A model generated the notes under the pieces. The model was not told where the DNA came from. It saw only the letters and a list, made by a program, of their open reading frames with translations, and searched no databases. From Polyangium fumosum (GTDB lineage: Bacteria > Myxococcota_A > Polyangia > Polyangiales > Polyangiaceae): DNA of 64,000 nucleotides. The stretch is from the NCBI RefSeq assembly GCF_005144585.1, contig NZ_SSMQ01000016.1, positions 62,001 through 126,000 of the forward strand, read 5' to 3'. Every line of letters starts with the position of its first letter. Positions within the stretch are counted from its first letter, which is position 1. A program made the translations under genes and the position numbers. Positions 62,472 to 64,000 of this stretch are shown piece after piece.

Positions 62472-63356
62472 CTAGAAAAGTCGCCGCGGCGTCGTCGCCG
62501 TCGTGGTCGGTGCGGCCGTCGTCGTCGGCGCTGTCTTCGTCGTCGTCGTGGTCTTCCGGGGCACCGTCGTCACCGGCTTGACCCCGGTTGGCGCCGTCGT
62601 CGTGGGCGCCGCGTTCGGATCGATCGGATCGTCCGTGGGCGCAGGCTCCGCCGTCGCCGCGGGCTCGGCGGTTTCGGCGGGCGCCGTCTCGACAGGCGCC
62701 GCCGTCATCGGCGGCAGCGGGATCTGCGTCGTCGCCGGCACCGTCACCGCGATCGGCGCGCTCGACGAGACGCCCGCGCCGTTCCCCCCGTTCGTGACCC
62801 GCCCGCGCAGGAGATACGCCGCGCCGCCGCCGAGCAGCGCCGCGATGACCACCACGCCGATCCAGATCCCGATGCCGCGCCCGCCTTCTTCTTCGTCTTG
62901 CGAGGCCTGCGGGGCCGCGGAGCGTGAGCCCGGGGCGGGGATCGCCGGGCCGAGCGACGCGGAGGGCAACATCGAACGATCGATGCCGCCGCTCGTGGTC
63001 CACGGGCTCGACGATGACGTCGGGTCTGCGACCTCGGCTTGTGGGGGCGGCGGCGGCGGACGAAGGCCGCCGGGGGGCAGCTCCATCTTCGTCGTCGGCA
63101 TGTGCCGCGCGTCCATGACCTCGACCTTCATGTCGGCCGAGATCCGCACCTTCGCCATGTCCATGGTCTTCAGGCGCTGGCGCCGCTTCGGCACCTCGAT
63201 CGGCGCGACGTATGCGCGTGCTTCACGCTCGCCGTGCGTGGCGATCACGTTCTCGCCTTCGGCCGCCGGTGCTGCGGACGGCGCAGCGGGCGTACCCGTG
63301 TCTGCTGCCGGTGCTCCGCTCGACGGGCCAGCTCCCTCGCGATTGTCGGCGCTCAC
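62472..63356 (-). CDS. Single-pass membrane protein with Pro/Thr-rich regions
   Basis: 294 residues from a GTG at 63356, which has GGGAGGGAG upstream. A cytoplasmic, Pro/Ala-rich N-terminal region includes a short conserved-looking segment EVPKRRQRLKTMDMAKVRI. One membrane helix follows (IWIGVVVIAALLGGGAAYLL near 180), then an external Thr/Pro/Ala-rich tail (AAPVETAPAETAEPAAT, TTTTTKTAPTTT). No catalytic domain. May be a signalling or anchoring partner of the TPR/PEGA protein encoded 17 bp downstream in the same direction. Function unknown. Confidence 0.68.
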   Translation of the reverse strand: MSADNREGAGPSSGAPAADTGTPAAPSAAPAAEGENVIATHGEREARAYVAPIEVPKRRQRLKTMDMAKVRISADMKVEVMDARHMPTTKMELPPGGLRPPPPPPQAEVADPTSSSSPWTTSGGIDRSMLPSASLGPAIPAPGSRSAAPQASQDEEEGGRGIGIWIGVVVIAALLGGGAAYLLRGRVTNGGNGAGVSSSAPIAVTVPATTQIPLPPMTAAPVETAPAETAEPAATAEPAPTDDPIDPNAAPTTTAPTGVKPVTTVPRKTTTTTKTAPTTTAAPTTTATTPRRLF

Positions 63357-63510
63357 GCGCTCCCTCCCGGGCCTTTCACGATCCAAGTGCTCCGCTCGAC
63401 CATGATGCCCCGGATCGCCGCGTCAGCGCCACCTTCCGATCGTTCGTTCACGTCGCTCGTCTGGCCCTCGCGCACCTTGACGGGGGTAGCGCAATCGACC
63501 CCCCCGCGCC

Positions 63511-63560
63511 AAGGGGGTTTGGGGGCAAAGCACGGCTTGCCCGTGCGGAGGCCCCAACGC
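63511..63560. repeat. REP-like palindrome, divergent third copy
   Basis: Same architecture as 46531-46581 and 50372-50420: TTTGGGGGC at the left, GCACGGC-TTGC-CCGTGC as the inner stem, GCCCCAA at the right. Substitutions lie mainly in paired positions, as expected for conserved folding. A second partial copy (GTTTCGGGGTGAAGCACGGC) follows at 63568-63590. Confidence 0.7.
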
Positions 63561-63650
63561 CGAGAAGAGGTTTCGGGGTGAAGCACGGCTAGGCCCTCGC
63601 CGTTTCGTCGAGGCGATCTCGGACGCAAGCCCCCGGAGCCCTTTTATGGC

Positions 63651-64000
63651 ATGACGCTCGCCGTGCCTACGCCCCTGGCAAGCCGCCTTCCCGCCCCGGA
63701 CGACGCCGATCCTACGCTCGTCTTCGACAGGTTCCTCGAGTACGTCGCCGAGAAGGAGCTCGAACTCTACCCGGCCCAGGAAGAGGCCCTTCTCGAGATC
63801 GTCGGCGGCAAGAATGTGATCCTCAACACGCCGACGGGCTCGGGGAAATCGCTCGTGGCCACGGCGATGCACTTCCTTGCGATGTCGCAGGGCAAGCGCT
63901 CGTTCTACACATGCCCGATCAAGGCGCTCGTCAGCGAGAAGTTCTTCGCGCTCTGCCGGGATTTCGGTCCGGACAACGTCGGCATGATGACGGGGGATGC
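63651..64000 (+). CDS. DEAD/DEAH-box helicase (partial)
   Basis: The first 116 residues of a gene that runs off the window, from the ATG at 63651. Helicase motifs: a Q-like motif [13 protein letters not shown] near 38-50, Walker A TPTGSGKS at 61-68 and motif Ia [12 protein letters not shown]. Spacing fits Ski2/DUF3516-like superfamily 2 RNA helicases. The C-terminal domains are not in the window. An upstream ATG at 63646 is followed immediately by a stop in its own frame. Confidence 0.88.
   Translation, partial: MTLAVPTPLASRLPAPDDADPTLVFDRFLEYVAEKELELYPAQEEALLEIVGGKNVILNTPTGSGKSLVATAMHFLAMSQGKRSFYTCPIKALVSEKFFALCRDFGPDNVGMMTGD

Overview
The window is high-GC DNA (roughly 70% by eye) from a myxobacterium, most likely order Polyangiales (Sorangium/Polyangium relatives). 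The evidence is MYXO-CTERM-type C-terminal tails on Gly-rich linkers, many lipoproteins, a Pkn-type Ser/Thr kinase, a hybrid histidine kinase, RsbR/V4R-type sensor genes, and REP-like palindromes. I found no rRNA, tRNA, transposase, prophage or CRISPR array. Many genes are packed with 1-nt or 4-nt start/stop overlaps, and these decide several GTG/TTG starts.

Layout. 1-7.5 kb (minus): a cut-off cyclopropane-synthase-like methyltransferase coupled to a fatty-acyl-AMP ligase, then a pair of beta-propeller lipoproteins. 7.7-11.9 kb (plus): Uma2 nuclease-like protein, metallo-beta-lactamase-fold hydrolase, benzoate-CoA-ligase-like enzyme, sulfatase-modifying-factor-like protein. 11.9-18.5 kb: lipoprotein, TPM/LemA pair, pentaheme cytochrome with a MYXO-CTERM tail, glycosyltransferase, small Gly/Asn-repeat protein. 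18.6-19.1 kb: a tandem array of about twelve 43-bp units. 19.1-23.2 kb: serine beta-lactamase-like lipoprotein and an iron lipoxygenase.

23.7-28.7 kb is locus A: membrane protein, SDR that has lost its catalytic Tyr/Lys, membrane protein, radical SAM protein resembling archaeal tetraether synthase (Tes/MJ0619), intact SDR, and a convergent acyl carrier protein. 28.7-33.4 kb holds two aldo/keto reductases, CutA, a Cys-rich lipoprotein and an M20 peptidase. 33.5-36.8 kb is a sensory operon with two V4R-like proteins and a PAS-STAS RsbR-like protein. 36.8-40.6 kb has a REC-PAS-GAF-histidine kinase head-to-head with a truncated REC-PAS paralogue.

40.6-50.4 kb is locus B: a minus-strand operon of FabZ-like dehydratase, four ketosynthase-fold proteins (two with full active sites, two degenerate and chain-length-factor-like), FabG and a nitroreductase. 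It diverges from a second Tes-like radical SAM gene coupled to a second 247-residue SDR. Loci A and B together supply most parts of a type II fatty-acid/polyketide line (KS, CLF-like, KR, DH, ACP) plus two enzymes of a family known for joining unactivated lipid carbons. This is the best candidate for an undescribed lipid-modifying or polyene-modifying system here; the product is inference.

50.4-54.3 kb carries a ureohydrolase, a lipoprotein, an iron-dependent alcohol dehydrogenase, an ABM monooxygenase and a small hypothetical. 54.6-57.1 kb carries a Ser/Thr kinase and a hypothetical. 57.2-62.5 kb is a mirror-image quartet of paralogues (TPR/PEGA protein, Gly-rich lipoprotein, then the same two inverted). 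The window ends in a membrane-anchored Thr/Pro-rich protein, a REP-like palindrome and the start of a DEAD/DEAH helicase.
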